Shown: one piece after another, positions 25,294 through 35,025 of the stretch | Position numbering within the stretch: position 1 is the first letter of the stretch | How the letters are laid out: each line of letters opens with the position of its first letter | Assembly: GCF_042453785.1 (NCBI RefSeq) | Contig: NC_091661.1 | Coordinates: forward strand, 25,535,501 to 25,599,500 | DNA from: Malus domestica | Lineage: Eukaryota > Streptophyta > Magnoliopsida > Rosales > Rosaceae | Reading direction: 5' to 3' | Length of the DNA: 64,000 bases | Position numbers and translations under genes: made by a program | Notes under the pieces: generated by a model | Databases searched by the model: none | Told to the model about the DNA's origin: nothing | The model's input: the letters and a program-made list of their open reading frames with translations, nothing else

Positions 25294-26745
25294 TCACTGT
25301 TTCCGCCTGTCTCCGCCGTGTAACCCGTGATTCAAACTATCCCCCAAAAACGTCTTCGCCGCGTCCAAGCTCGGAAAATAAGTCGGCTCCAGAAATATCC
25401 GACTCAGCGAGTCACACGCCTCCGGACTCACCACGACTTGGTTCCCCTTCGCCTCCAAGCTCCCCATCAACACCACCAGCACCTGCTTGTACGCGTAGTA
25501 GAATCGCTTCAAAGCCGACTCAATCGCCTGAAGCGCCTGCAGCAAGTGGATCTTCTCCGAGACGGATTCCGAGTCTGACTCGGCTTTCTTCTCCGAGTAC
25601 AGCCTCATCGCCGCCTCCTGAATCCTGGGCCCTCCCTTGGGGTCCACCTCAACACCCAGTATGTACGGCACCTTATGCCTCAGCTCCTTGCAGAGCTTCG
25701 TCACCTCCACGAGCGCCTTCGATCTGAAGCAAAACGACTCCGTATCGTCCACTGTCTTGATCCGCAGCTGGTTCTTCAGCCTCAGAAAATCGGCCGGGTC
25801 CATCAGAAGGTGAAGATCCTCCATCTCCGCGAGGAGCTTCCATATCCGTTCGATCACGTAACAGTCGCTCGCGGCCTTTTCCAAGTCTCGAGATTCGATG
25901 CGGCTTACCACGCGCATGAGAAGCTCCCGGCAAACGTGGACCCACGACTCGAGGACCTGGTGCGTGGCGTACACCGTCTGGTTCTCGTAGTTGTCGACAT
26001 GGGCGTCGTACGGGCTCTTCCTCAGGGAATGCAGCTCGCTCGGCTTGCATACGGCGTCGTAATCCAGGTTCGGCTTCCCGGCGAGGTTCGGCTCCCCCAG
26101 GCCCAACGAGTACGGACAGTTACTCATCTCGCACTCGATCGAGTACAGTATCTTCTGCGCCATCCCTTCCGATTTCTGCCACGTGGCGAGCCGAGGTAGC
26201 AAGCTGACCTCGCTGGTGCGGCTGACCACCGTGTGCTCCCCCGAACTCCACACCTCCGCCATGCTCCCGTCGCGGGCCAGCTCCCCGTTCGACGTGCTGA
26301 GATCGACGATCGGCGCCAATCCGCGCGTCTCGCTGTCTTCCTCGTCGTCCTCGATCAACATCGCGATGAGCTGTATCTGGCTGGTAGAGAGCGACTCAAG
26401 CCGGCGCTTCCACTCGCGCCGGTTTGAGTACGGTCTAGGGTCGGACAAAACGGTCGAGACGAACCGGAACGAGATTTCGAGAGCTTGGAGAGCCGGCTTG
26501 AGAATCGACTCGTTTTTCCACGATGGAAAGTCGTGGGAGCTCCAGAACTCTCGGAGCTCCGGGAGGCGGAGGTAGTGCTCGTAGGTGGAGCAGGACATTT
26601 CGGAGGCGGCGGAAATATCGGTCTGAACTTGGGCGGCGGAGCGAAACGAACCGGGAACCGAGACGTGGAGCTTGGTGGAGAGTTTGGAGGATTTGCTGGG
26701 TATGTTGGAGGAGACCATCTTTGCTTTCCAATCTAAATCTACCAT
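25294..26745 (-). CDS. HSPRO: HSPRO-type nematode-resistance-like protein
   Basis: Single exon, 483 residues, the family's usual size. It matches the Hs1pro-1 N-terminal and C-terminal domains: MVDLDWKAKMVSS at the start, YEHYLRLPELREFW, ILKPALQALEISFRFV, LGLGEPNLAGKPNL, LLMDPADFLRLKNQL, VEVDPKGGPRIQEAAM, and EPTYFPSLDAAKTFLG near the end. Arabidopsis HSPRO1/2 are stress- and pathogen-induced proteins reported to bind SnRK1; beet Hs1pro-1 was linked to nematode resistance (family knowledge). The biochemical role is unknown. A TATA box about 120 bp upstream and a MITE about 330 bp upstream mark the promoter. GC content is much higher than the flanks, a typical intronless plant gene. The opposite-strand open frames are shadows. 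Confidence 0.95.
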   Translation of the reverse strand: MVDLDWKAKMVSSNIPSKSSKLSTKLHVSVPGSFRSAAQVQTDISAASEMSCSTYEHYLRLPELREFWSSHDFPSWKNESILKPALQALEISFRFVSTVLSDPRPYSNRREWKRRLESLSTSQIQLIAMLIEDDEEDSETRGLAPIVDLSTSNGELARDGSMAEVWSSGEHTVVSRTSEVSLLPRLATWQKSEGMAQKILYSIECEMSNCPYSLGLGEPNLAGKPNLDYDAVCKPSELHSLRKSPYDAHVDNYENQTVYATHQVLESWVHVCRELLMRVVSRIESRDLEKAASDCYVIERIWKLLAEMEDLHLLMDPADFLRLKNQLRIKTVDDTESFCFRSKALVEVTKLCKELRHKVPYILGVEVDPKGGPRIQEAAMRLYSEKKAESDSESVSEKIHLLQALQAIESALKRFYYAYKQVLVVLMGSLEAKGNQVVVSPEACDSLSRIFLEPTYFPSLDAAKTFLGDSLNHGLHGGDRRKQ

Positions 26746-26863
26746 TTGAGACTTGTGAGAAGAGAAATGAATTTTGAAAACGTTTTTTTTTTTTTCGTTT
26801 TTTGAGAACTTTTGGATTTAGGATTTGAGTTGTGTTTGAAACGAAGGAGAGAAGAGAGGGGGG

Positions 26864-26871
26864 TATTTATA
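26864..26871 (-). promoter_or_regulatory. TATA box of the HSPRO gene
   Basis: TATAAATA on the minus strand, 119 bp upstream of the ATG, followed by a purine/pyrimidine-biased leader. Confidence 0.7.
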
Positions 26872-27075
26872 GGGCAGCGGGAATTGGGGAGAAGAAAAGG
26901 CGTGTGGAATTTCGGGGTGGTGGGTGGGCATGAAGAACGACGAATTTGAAAGTCGTTTTTGGAAATTAAATTTAAATAAATTTAAATATATATATATATT
27001 TTGGACACTTGAAGCTTATCCATATCACCGTCTGCTTGTCCAATTTATTCATTCATTTTCTTAGTGTATTATATC

Positions 27076-27253
27076 GGAATAGATTCTTTTCACCAAATTC
27101 ATTAAATTAAAGGATTCAGATTTTTGAAATTTAATCCAACGGTTAAAGTTATTATAACTTTTTAAGAAATGACTTGTTTTTAACAGTTCGATCAAATTTT
27201 AAGGACTCGGATCCTCTAATTTGGTGAAAAGAATCCGAAGAAGATCCATTTCT
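27076..27253. mobile_element. Foldback MITE with 9-bp target duplication in the HSPRO promoter region
   Basis: A 178-bp palindrome: GATTCTTTTCACCAAATT on the left and AATTTGGTGAAAAGAATC on the right, with inner arms CAACGGTTAAAGTTATTATA and ACTTTTTAAG. Flanked by perfect TATTATATC at 27067-27075 and 27254-27262. The 9-bp duplication suggests a Mutator-type origin. Confidence 0.8.
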
Positions 27254-27302
27254 TATTATATCCATGTACATAAACAAATAATTGTATTCTAAAGCCATCA
27301 TG

Positions 27303-27543
27303 TTAGGAATTGTTTGGAGAGTGCTTTTAAATAATTGAAAGTATTTTTAAACAAAATATTTTTGAAATCAAGTTTTAGTAAAAATACAAGTTAATTTTGA
27401 AAAAAAAACACTTGAAGTACTTCATTCAATGAGCACCATAACTGTGCTTCTTGCAAGAACACTTCAAACGCTTTCAGAACCCAAAAATAATTTCTCTAAA
27501 AAACGCTTTCAGTCATCAAAATACACTTCCCAAACAAGCCGTC
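27303..27543. mobile_element. Degenerate foldback repeat with TTGTTTGG/CCAAACAA ends
   Basis: The ends TTGTTTGGAGAGTGCTTTT and AATACACTTCCCAAACAAG are inverted relative to each other. The middle has several GCTTTC and CACTTC words. Partial relatives are seen near 2.0 kb and 51.7 kb. Non-coding. Confidence 0.4.
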
Positions 27544-28195
27544 ATTGTTTTATTTAAAGACATTTTTTTTTAATATATTCTTCAAATGAGACATATTAAT
27601 TTGGTGATATGTGTATTATTATACGCATAATAGTAACATAATATGACTGTGTTTATGATGTACGAAAAATTTCTCAAAAAATGGAGAAAATAAATAAAAA
27701 TTAGAAATAATGAAGAATAAGAAGAGGAGGAAGGAAACTGCGTATATATGTTTGAAATGGAATTGTCGAACGTTTGACTTTGGTCAACGTTAAGCGACGT
27801 CCATGATCCATCTACAATGCTAAACTGTTTTTTAATTCTTCTTTCGAAATAACACGTTTTCTTTCTGTCTCCAACTATACACCCGACTTCCTAATTTTAA
27901 TGACAGCTTTTTAAATTGCCTTATTAGGTAATAATAATTACGCATTGATTTACGGCTATATGTAATTTTCTTTGTTATTTTTTTATTTAAAAAAATGGAG
28001 AACTGGTGGCAAATCATGATTATCTATTATTTTCGAGAGCTGGGAAGACTCACATAGATATTTTAGTTTCCTCTAACCACAAGTCTAACTTCCACACCAG
28101 CAGCGGGTTTCGAACTCGAGACCTCCAATTTTTAGTTTGAATGGGGAACAATTTAGCTGACTGATTTCAAGTGGTAATGATGCTCATTATCTTAT

Positions 28196-28277
28196 TTACC
28201 ACTGTTAGATAAGTTTAAATTTGAAATTTGTATAGTAAATGAACATAAATTTTAAATTTAAACTCATCTATGGTAAT
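28196..28277. mobile_element. Short palindrome family J, copy 2
   Basis: AAGTTTAAATTTGAAATTTG opposite AATTTTAAATTTAAACTCAT, with TTACCA at the left and TGGTAA at the right. It lies immediately beside the target-site duplication of the large LTR element, so that element landed next to it. Confidence 0.55.
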
Positions 28278-28283
28278 TAATAG

Positions 28284-28684
28284 TGTTGATGCACAAAACC
28301 GGAGGGGTTTTGGAACAATATAAATCCAACCGTGAATCTGCAAGAAAGTAAATAACACAAGATGTATCATGGTTCACCCCAATGTTTGGACTACGTCCAC
28401 ACTTATGTTGATATTGTTTCACTTTGAATGGTGAATATACAAGAAGGCTAGAGGCAGTGTACTCTCTAGCCTATTTTCTGTGTTTGCTCTCTCTGAGGTG
28501 TTTTCTCTCTTCCCATGGCCTAAACCTTCACCTTTTCCAATGAGGAGAGTGAGGAGTCCTTTTATAGAATAAAGGCTCATCACTTATTACATATTTGCCC
28601 ATTCATTTATTACATAATTACATTTGAGGCATCCGAGTATTTATACGAGGTCTAAATACAGAGGCTCTAAATATGGTACAAACA
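28284..28684 (-). repeat. 3' LTR of the gene-carrying element
   Basis: 401 bp starting TGTTGATGCACAAAACC and ending GGTACAAACA on the plus strand. Compared with the other LTR I count about 28 differences including one 1-bp gap. The middle has the segment (CTTTTATAGAATAAAGGCTC) that is amplified in the interior. Confidence 0.9.
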
Positions 28685-28903
28685 GTAGTCCCCCAAGTCT
28701 TCAGTCAAGAGAGTCTTTTGGCTGGAGATTTGAAACTTAGTCCATGTGTGGGCTGAAGTAACTAGATGTCGTCTATAACTGATACTCGATATGAGGCGGT
28801 GCTCAATGTGAAATGATGCTCAACTAGAAGTAGCACATGTTGCGAGGCTGCTCGGCTTGTGGCTTATGTTGCCTTGGTTGGCTTGGCTTGTGGTGTTGAA
28901 GGT

Positions 28904-30000
28904 GATGGAGTCCCTTTTATAGAATAAGGGTTCGCTCCTCAATACATAAATGATGGGCTAGAGTTGATACTCGGGCCAGGCAGTTGCTCAGCAGGCAGCA
29001 ATGCTCTCTAATGATGGTGAGGGATTCCCTTTTATAGAATAAGGGCTCACTCCTCAATACATAAGTGATGGCTAAGAGTCTCTCTTTAATGAAGGTGAGG
29101 GAGTCCCTTTTATAGAACAAGGGTTCGCTCCTCAATATATAAATGATAGGTTATGAGTGATGCTCACGGCGAGGCGGTTGCTCAGCTGGCGGCGATGCTC
29201 TATAATAAAGGTGATGGAGTCTCTTTTATAGAATAAGGGCTCGCTCCTTAATACATAAATAATGGCTGCTCTTTAATGAAAGTGAGGGAGTCCCTTTTAT
29301 AGAATAAGTGTTCGCTCCTCAATACATGAATAATGGGTGCTCTCTAATGAAAGTGAGGGAGTCTCTTTTATAGAATAAAGGTTCGCTCCTCAGTACATAA
29401 ATAATGGGCTAAGTCCCCCAAGTATTTTTCATGAGGCCCAGTTGCGGATGCCCTAAATATATGGTACATAGTGTAGTCCCCCAAGTCTTCAGTCAATAGA
29501 GTCTGTTGGCTCGGCTTGTGGCTTATGTTACCTTGGTTGGCTCGACTTGTGGCGTTGAAGGTGAGGGAATCCCTTTTATAGAATAAGGGCTCGTTCCTCA
29601 ATACATAAATGATGGGCTAGAGTTGATGCTCGCGGCGAGGCGGTTGCTCAGCAGGTGGCGATGCTCTCTAATGATGGTGAGGGAGTCCCTTTTGTAGAAT
29701 AAGGGCTCGTTCCTCAATACATAAGTGATGGGCTAAAAGTCTCTCCAATGAAGGTGAGGGAGTCCCTTTTATAGAATAAGGGTTCGCTCCTCAATACATA
29801 AATGATGGGTTAAGAGTGATGCTCGCGGCAAGGCAGTTACTCAACTGGCGGCGATGCTCTCTAATGAAGGTGAGGGAGTTCCTTTTATAGAATAAAGGTT
29901 CGCTCATCAATACATTAATAATGGGTGCTCTCTAATGAAAGTGATGGAGTCCATTTTATAGAATAAGGGTTCACTCCTCAGTACATAAATAATGAGCTAA
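28904..30000. repeat. Interior tandem array of an LTR-like segment
   Basis: Eleven copies of a unit containing GTGAGGGAGTCCCTTTTATA and AATAAGGGCTCGCTCCTCAA, at about 28905, 29020, 29093, 29207, 29278, 29349, 29556, 29677, 29749, 29867 and 29937. Spacers are alternately short (about 70 bp) and longer (about 115 bp or more, with GGCGATGCTC words). The unit resembles the TTTTATAGAATAAAGGCTCAT part of the LTR. Segments like the LTR end plus polypurine tract (CCCCAAGTCTTCAGTCAATA) recur at about 29412-29510 and 30001-30110. Confidence 0.85.
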
Positions 30001-30169
30001 GTCCCCCAAGTATTATTCATGAGGCACAGTTGCGGATGCCCTAAATATATGGTACATAGTGTAGTCCTCCAAGTCTTCAGTTAATAGAGTATGTTGGCTG
30101 GAGACTTCAAATTCAATCCATGTATGGGCCGAAGTGGCGGTTGTTCAAAGGTGGTCTTTGTATACCATG

Positions 30170-30495
30170 CACTGAAGCTTTGTAAGTGAAGCTTTCAAAG
30201 TTGGAGATTTTGTAAATGAAGCTTTCGAAGATGGAGCTCTGTAAATGAAACTTTCGAAGCTGGAGCTCTATAAATGAAGCTTTCGAAGCTATAACTATGT
30301 AAATGAAGCTTTCGAAGTTGGAGCTCTGTAAATGAAACTTTCGAAGCTGGAGCTCTATAAATGAAGCTTTCGAAGCTAGAGCTATGTAAATGAAGCTTTC
30401 GAAGCTGGAGCTCTATAAATGAAGCTTTTGAAGCTGGAGCTCTGTAAATGAAGCTTTCGAAGTTATAGCTCTGTAAATGAAGCTTTCGAAGCTGA
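30170..30495. repeat. Minisatellite of about 29-bp units
   Basis: About eleven copies of GTAAATGAAGCTTTCGAAGC plus TGGAGCTCT, with single-base variants. The minus strand gives a 110-codon open frame with a repeated peptide (SFESFIYRAPA-like); I read it as a by-product of the array, not a gene. Confidence 0.9.
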
Positions 30496-30640
30496 TTGAC
30501 ATGAGTGAAGTTCATGGATGTTGACATGAGTGATGCTCATGAATGTTGACATGAGTGATGCTCATGAATGTTTATGTATGATTGATATGAGTGATGCTCA
30601 TGTATGATGGTGATTGTCATAAGTGATGCTCATGTATGAT
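30496..30640. repeat. Minisatellite with TGACATGAGTGATGCTCATG units
   Basis: Five to six units of about 25-35 bp, each built around GAGTGATGCTCATG. Different sequence from the neighbouring 29-bp array. Non-coding. Confidence 0.85.
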
Positions 30641-30654
30641 TTTTTGGCGGACGG

Positions 30655-30790
30655 GTTGTACTTTTAATTACCTGGTTGGTGATAATAACGGCATGCTGCT
30701 GAATAATTTTGAAGTACTGGACGTACTTTTGATCACCTGGTTGGTGATAATAGCGGTAGGCTGCTAAATAATTTTGGAGTACTTGACGTA
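30655..30790. repeat. Tandem duplication of about 66 bp
   Basis: Two consecutive copies containing CCTGGTTGGTGATAATA, GGCATGCTGCT/GGTAGGCTGCT and AATAATTTTG, followed by a third partial GACGTACTTT. Part of the LTR-element interior. Confidence 0.8.
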
Positions 30791-31356
30791 CTTTATAATT
30801 AGTTATCCTAACACAAATAAAATAATAAGATATTAAATAAACAATGATATTGAGAAAACATAATGATGGGTTTCTTTCAAGCATGGCCGATAGTAATTAT
30901 ATAATTAATAATAGAATGATAACAGATGGCAGACGGAATAAAAACTTATCTTTCTTTTGAATTTGGTGGTCTGTAGCTTTTGATAAAGCTTCATGCACGT
31001 TCTAGGCTGGGAAGGTTGCTTTTAGTAGCTAGCAGATGTTGGAGAATGGACTCACTGCAGGACCGGACCACTTCTTTCCACTTTCCTCCTCAGCTTTTCT
31101 CCATCTCCAGACATTTTTTTTCTTTCTATATTCTTTTCTTCCCTTTTTCTTTTTTCTGCTACATTGCAGGTTTACAACATGGGTGAGCAGCGTAAGAGGA
31201 TAAGCTTTGTCAGAAGCTAAAACGCAGCGTCTCGAAGCTCAGAGACTCACTGGGTTGAGATTCCAAACTCGAAGGATCTGAGTTGGGAGCTGGAATCATG
31301 AGATGAAGAAAGAGATGATCATTAATGAAGCAAGAAGCATCAGGTCCACCGTGTCC

Positions 31357-31789
31357 GTTGAGATACTAAAGACAATGTCTCCAGTTCTAGTGTCGATGTC
31401 GAAGAAGCCGACGTCCTGTTTCAACACGACCTCCAGATACTTCTTCTTCAGCGTGTTCACCTGTCTCTCACCGGTGTACATCCAGTATGCAATCTCTGCG
31501 TAGGATGTTACGCATACTATGAGATCGAGATACACAAAGTACAGAGCATACTTTGCTACTTCTGTGGTCATTTTCTACAAATTCATTTGGTTTTCGCCGA
31601 ACCCGCTAACCATTTCCTCGAACATGAGGAAGAACACCGGCATGGAGGAGCCGTGCACGACGGCGCCCAAGCTTTCAAAGATCATGAGGAGCCAATCGTA
31701 CTTGTCTGCAAAGGAGAACAACTGGAAAAAAAGGGTAGGCTCTGCTCATTCATCTTCTCCGCCTCCGAGAATGTCTTTGCCTCCGCCAT
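31357..31789 (-). pseudogene. ABCB19-like transporter N-terminal fragment (captured)
   Basis: From the ATG at 31789 the minus strand encodes the start of an auxin-transporting ABCB (P-glycoprotein) protein: MAEAKTFSEAEKMNEQSLP, then SFADKYDWLLMIFESLGAVV, HGSSMPVFFLMFEEM, YALYFVYLDLIV, MYTGERQVNTLKKKYLE and QDVGFFDIDTRTGDIVFSIS. This corresponds to TM1-TM2 of the first membrane domain; similarity stops after STDT. Two lesions: one extra T in a T-run after LPFF (near 31720) shifts the frame, and a TAG stands between NQMNL and KMTTEV. The rest of the transporter (nucleotide-binding domains) is absent. It lies wholly inside the LTR element and has the same orientation. Confidence 0.88.
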
Positions 31790-31832
31790 TGCAGCAGCTC
31801 AGCTACTAATGGGTGGCCGGAGCAAACAATTA

Positions 31833-32280
31833 GTAATAAAGTGAACCTTGCCACCAGTTTCCTCTCGAAGCACTATTTGCATCGTCCTCACTGCCATCTT
31901 TCTTAGAAGTATGATGCTGATGGGATTCAGTGGTCCCAGTTCTTGGACTATAATTTTCTTGGCCGCCATAATAGATAGATGAACTCAGGTTGCATGGATC
32001 CGTAGCTTCGTTTTGATACATATTGGAAGCTTTGCTGGTTTTGTTTTCACCCTTATTATCAGAAAAACTTGGACTCCCGTACATACTAGCTTGATCTCCA
32101 AAATCCTGCCTTCTCTCTTTCCCAACTCCCGTTGAGGGGACGGGTGGGAAAATGGAGCCAAAGAATCCGGAAAGGGGATAATGAAGAAGATGACGACGAG
32201 TCTTTGAGACTAAATAAATGATCCAGACTCCTTGATGATGACGAAGAAGAAGAAGAGCCATGGCTTGCACCACTTCCCAC
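31833..32280 (-). pseudogene. Captured small plant gene ending -GNWWQGSLYY
   Basis: The minus strand starts MGSGASHGSSSSS and SRSLDHLFSLKD in one frame, then continues in another as GFFGSIFPPVPSTG, GKERRQDFGD, SSSIYYGGQENYSP, EDDANSASRGNWWQGSLYY and a stop. One frameshift in the Ser-rich stretch (about 32150-32200) separates the halves. Together they span about 148 codons from start to stop. It resembles an uncharacterised plant protein family with a Ser-rich start and that C-terminal signature; function unknown. The upstream 450 bp (to 32760) look like ordinary 5' flank or leader, so more than the coding part may have been captured. Confidence 0.72.
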
Positions 32281-32760
32281 TTTCTTCTTGTTCTCTATCG
32301 TAGTTAATTAGTGAACTGAAGCTAAAGCTGGTATGTTACAAAAGCTGCTTTCAGCTTTGTCAACCAACGAACATATTCTAACTACTGCTTTTTGATAGTT
32401 GTTGATAGTTATCTCTTAATGGTCAAAGACTCAGAAGCAGAGATTGGATAAGGTTTGCAGAATAAGGATTCAGAAACCAACAACTTAAAGAGATAAAATT
32501 GGAGGGAGGGCAGATAGGAAGCAGGAAAGAGCACGTGAAGTTTTGCAGATGTCTGAAAATTGGCCGAGGAAATCGCATCGTTGAAATCCTTATGCATCTG
32601 CAGATTCTAGTCTTTTTTAAATCCCTGGTTGCAGATCGAGTAGGATCTCGAGTTGTGTAGATTCATGGTGGACAATTATGAAGTTTTCACGGTGGTGAGA
32701 TGAAAAAATGAAAGAGAACCGACATAACTTTTCGTGTCGTTTCCCACAGAAGGCGCCAAA

Positions 32761-33162
32761 TGTTGATGCACAAAACCGGAAGGGTCTTGGAACAACATAA
32801 ATCCGACCGTGAATCTGCAAGAAAGTAAAGAACACAAGATGTATCGTGGTTCACCCCAATGTTTGGGCTACGTCCACACTGATGTTGATATTGTTTCACT
32901 TTGAATGGTGAATATACAAGAAGGCTAGAGGCAATGTGCTCTCTAGCCTATTTTCTGTGTTTGCCCTCTCTGAGGTGTTTTCTCTCTTCCCATGGCCTAA
33001 ACCTTCACCTTTTTCTAATGAGGAGAGTGAGAAGTCATTTTATAGAATAAGGGCTCCTCACTTATTACATATTTGCCCCTTTATTTATTACATAATTACA
33101 TTTGAGTTCCTCGAGTATTTATACAAGGTCTAAATACGGAGACCCTAAATATGGTACAAACA
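32761..33162 (-). repeat. 5' LTR of the gene-carrying element
   Basis: 402 bp. On the minus strand it reads TGTTTGTACC...CATCAACA and is followed by TTTGGCGCCTTCTGTGGGAA, the primer-binding site. CATCAACATTTGGCGCC is a junction often seen in plant Gypsy-type elements (family knowledge). Confidence 0.88.
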
Positions 33163-33465
33163 AATAGGATGATGAACGCTACCACTATTTAAGTATAAAC
33201 TTTTATTTGATAAGGTTAAGCTAAAGTTAGAAAGGTAGTTTAATATTTCTTTTTCTGGATATGTCTTACAATCTAATTGTTATTACAAATTACACTTTAT
33301 CGATAGGTCGTCTATTGATTAGATAATTGTTTAATATTTCTATACTTTTAGCTCTTGAGAAAGTTTTTAATTTGTCAAAAATATGACTTGGTATATTATG
33401 TCATCATACATAAAGAGAGATACTTGAAAGTACAATTGTCTTTCTTTAGATAATAACATGTGGTG

Positions 33466-35025
33466 TGTTGAATATCAGAATACGCAACAAACGAGACTAA
33501 CAAAATAATAGGAATATTATTAAACTAACTGATAATGCCGGAACGGCTACAAAGCCCTAAGAGACTACATTGTGAATAACTTGATTTCTAATGAATAACA
33601 AAGCACTCTATTTATAATAAACTAACCCTAAACCCTAATGCTAACGGGCTAAGCCCAGAAAACCAAATATTAAAGTAAACCTAAATACTAATATTTTCCA
33701 ACACCCCCCGTCAAACTCATGGCGGTATACGACATGGGTTTGCAAACAAGCAGATGCGGACTGGCTCCGTTAAGCGGACAGACAGACAGGCAGGCGTTGC
33801 CGCAACGCGGACAGACAGACAGGCAGGCTCTGCAACGCGGACAGACAGACTCCGCAACGCGGACAGACAGACAGGCAGGTACGCAAACTTGACTTGACTT
33901 GATTCTTGACTTGATTCTTGATTGCAAACTGGCAAATTGGTTCTTGATTCTTGACTGGCTAGTGTTGAGAGTATGAAAAGAACCCGTCACTAAACGGACG
34001 AGATTTTCATATTTCAATTCTAGCAACGAACAAACAAACACAAATACTATCACTCGAATGGTCACAATTCCAAGTACTCAAATGACGATCATAAAACAAT
34101 TCCAAACAGGCCAACCAACAATTCATGGAGGCCTAAAACAAACTTAACCATACTTTCCCTGCCCGTGTGGGCCCATAAACAAACAGCCAATTTTTTTTTC
34201 TTTCTCCTGGGACTTTTCGAATGCTTTCCTCCAACAAACAACATAACTTTTTCTTGCATTGGACAATAGTTTTTCTTTTTCTTTCTTTTCCTTTTTAATA
34301 GAAAATTAACACAACAAAAGCAAGAATGGGTACTGGTGAATGGTTCAGACGAACGGCTGGGACTGGGTTAGGTTGCAGCGATGCGGGTGTGAGTCGGGTT
34401 GATCTGATATGGTGCATGTATGGTTCTGTCGGTGCTGGTGCTAGGCATATGCGAGCAAGTGTAGCGAGGATGGAGAGATTTAGGACTGAGTTGCAGGTGA
34501 TGGGTCGGCGCCGGAGATTCAAGTGGGTCTGGCAACGGGTGGTGGTGTGGCTGGTGTTGGATACGAACGGCAGATGTGCTGGGTTTCTAGTTGCAGACCT
34601 GGTACGAAGGCTGATGGCTGGGTGACGATGCAGCGGAAGTGGGGCAGATTCTGGTGAGTCGTCCGAGCAAACATAATCAAATTTTTTTCTTTTCAAAACG
34701 AACACTGAAAACTATTATCAAACAAACGACATGGATACCTATCAAGAACAGATTAAATCCCGAAAGATCAAACCTGCTCTGATACCATGTTGAATATCAG
34801 AATACGCAACAAACGAGACTAACAAAATAATAGGAATATTATTAAACTAAATGATAATGCCGGAACGGCTACAAAGCCCTAAGAGACTACATTGTGAATA
34901 GCTTGATTTCTAATGAATAACAAAACACTCTATTTATAATAAACTAACCCTAAACCCTAATGCTAACGGGCTAAGCCCATAAAACCAAATATTAAAGTAA
35001 ACCTAAATACTAATATTTTCCAACA
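33466..35025 (-). mobile_element. TRIM-like mini LTR retrotransposon
   Basis: 1560 bp. LTRs 33466-33703 and 34788-35025 are 238 bp each with four differences (98.3% identity). Target-site duplication TGGTG is perfect at 33461-33465 and 35026-35030. On the minus strand the 5' LTR (right) is followed by TGGTATCAGAGCAG at 34787-34774, the initiator-tRNA-Met primer site used by many plant elements, and the 3' LTR (left) is preceded by GACGGGGGG. The interior (33704-34787) has no gag or pol; it holds a CGGACAGACAGACAGGCAGG repeat (33772-33880) and TTGATTCTTGACTTG repeats. Too small to encode its machinery; slightly above the usual TRIM size. Confidence 0.93.
33772..33880. repeat. Short tandem repeat in the TRIM interior
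   Basis: Four copies of GCGGACAGACAGACAGGCAG with spacers such as GCAACGC; the third copy is shortened. It makes the minus-strand frame read Cys/Leu/Ser/Val-rich peptides without meaning. Confidence 0.85.

Larger units (their letters stand above)
28284..33162 (-). mobile_element. Non-autonomous LTR retrotransposon carrying host gene copies
   Basis: A complete 4.88-kb element. LTRs are 28284-28684 and 32761-33162 (401/402 bp, about 93% identical by eye, TG...CA ends). The target-site duplication AATAG is perfect at 28279-28283 and 33163-33167. Orientation is minus: right after the right-hand LTR the minus strand reads TTTGGCGCC, a primer-binding site style of Gypsy-type plant elements, and before the left LTR it reads a purine-rich ACTTGGGGGACTAC. 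The 4.08-kb interior has no gag, protease, integrase or reverse transcriptase. It holds, in element order, a decayed small gene, a decayed ABCB N-terminus, unassigned sequence, short-unit minisatellites and a long tandem array resembling part of the LTR. Transposition proteins must have come from another element. Confidence 0.9.

Noticed and set aside
25242-26777. Several long plus-strand frames (such as 25242-25727 and 25675-26199)
   Set aside because: They are antisense to the intact HSPRO coding region, whose GC-rich codons suppress stops on both strands.
30170-30495. Possible CRISPR-like repeat array
   Set aside because: The units are contiguous without unique spacers and the genome is plant nuclear DNA; it is a minisatellite.
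30195-30527. Repetitive 110-residue protein
   Set aside because: Entirely encoded by a 29-bp minisatellite; no start context or independent evidence of a gene.
33688-34705. Cys/Ser-rich and other open frames in the TRIM interior
   Set aside because: Products of short tandem repeats; no gag or other retroelement motif.
34940-34970. AACCCTAAACCCTAA telomere-like repeats
   Set aside because: Part of the TRIM LTR (also at about 33624); only two units, so not a telomeric tract.
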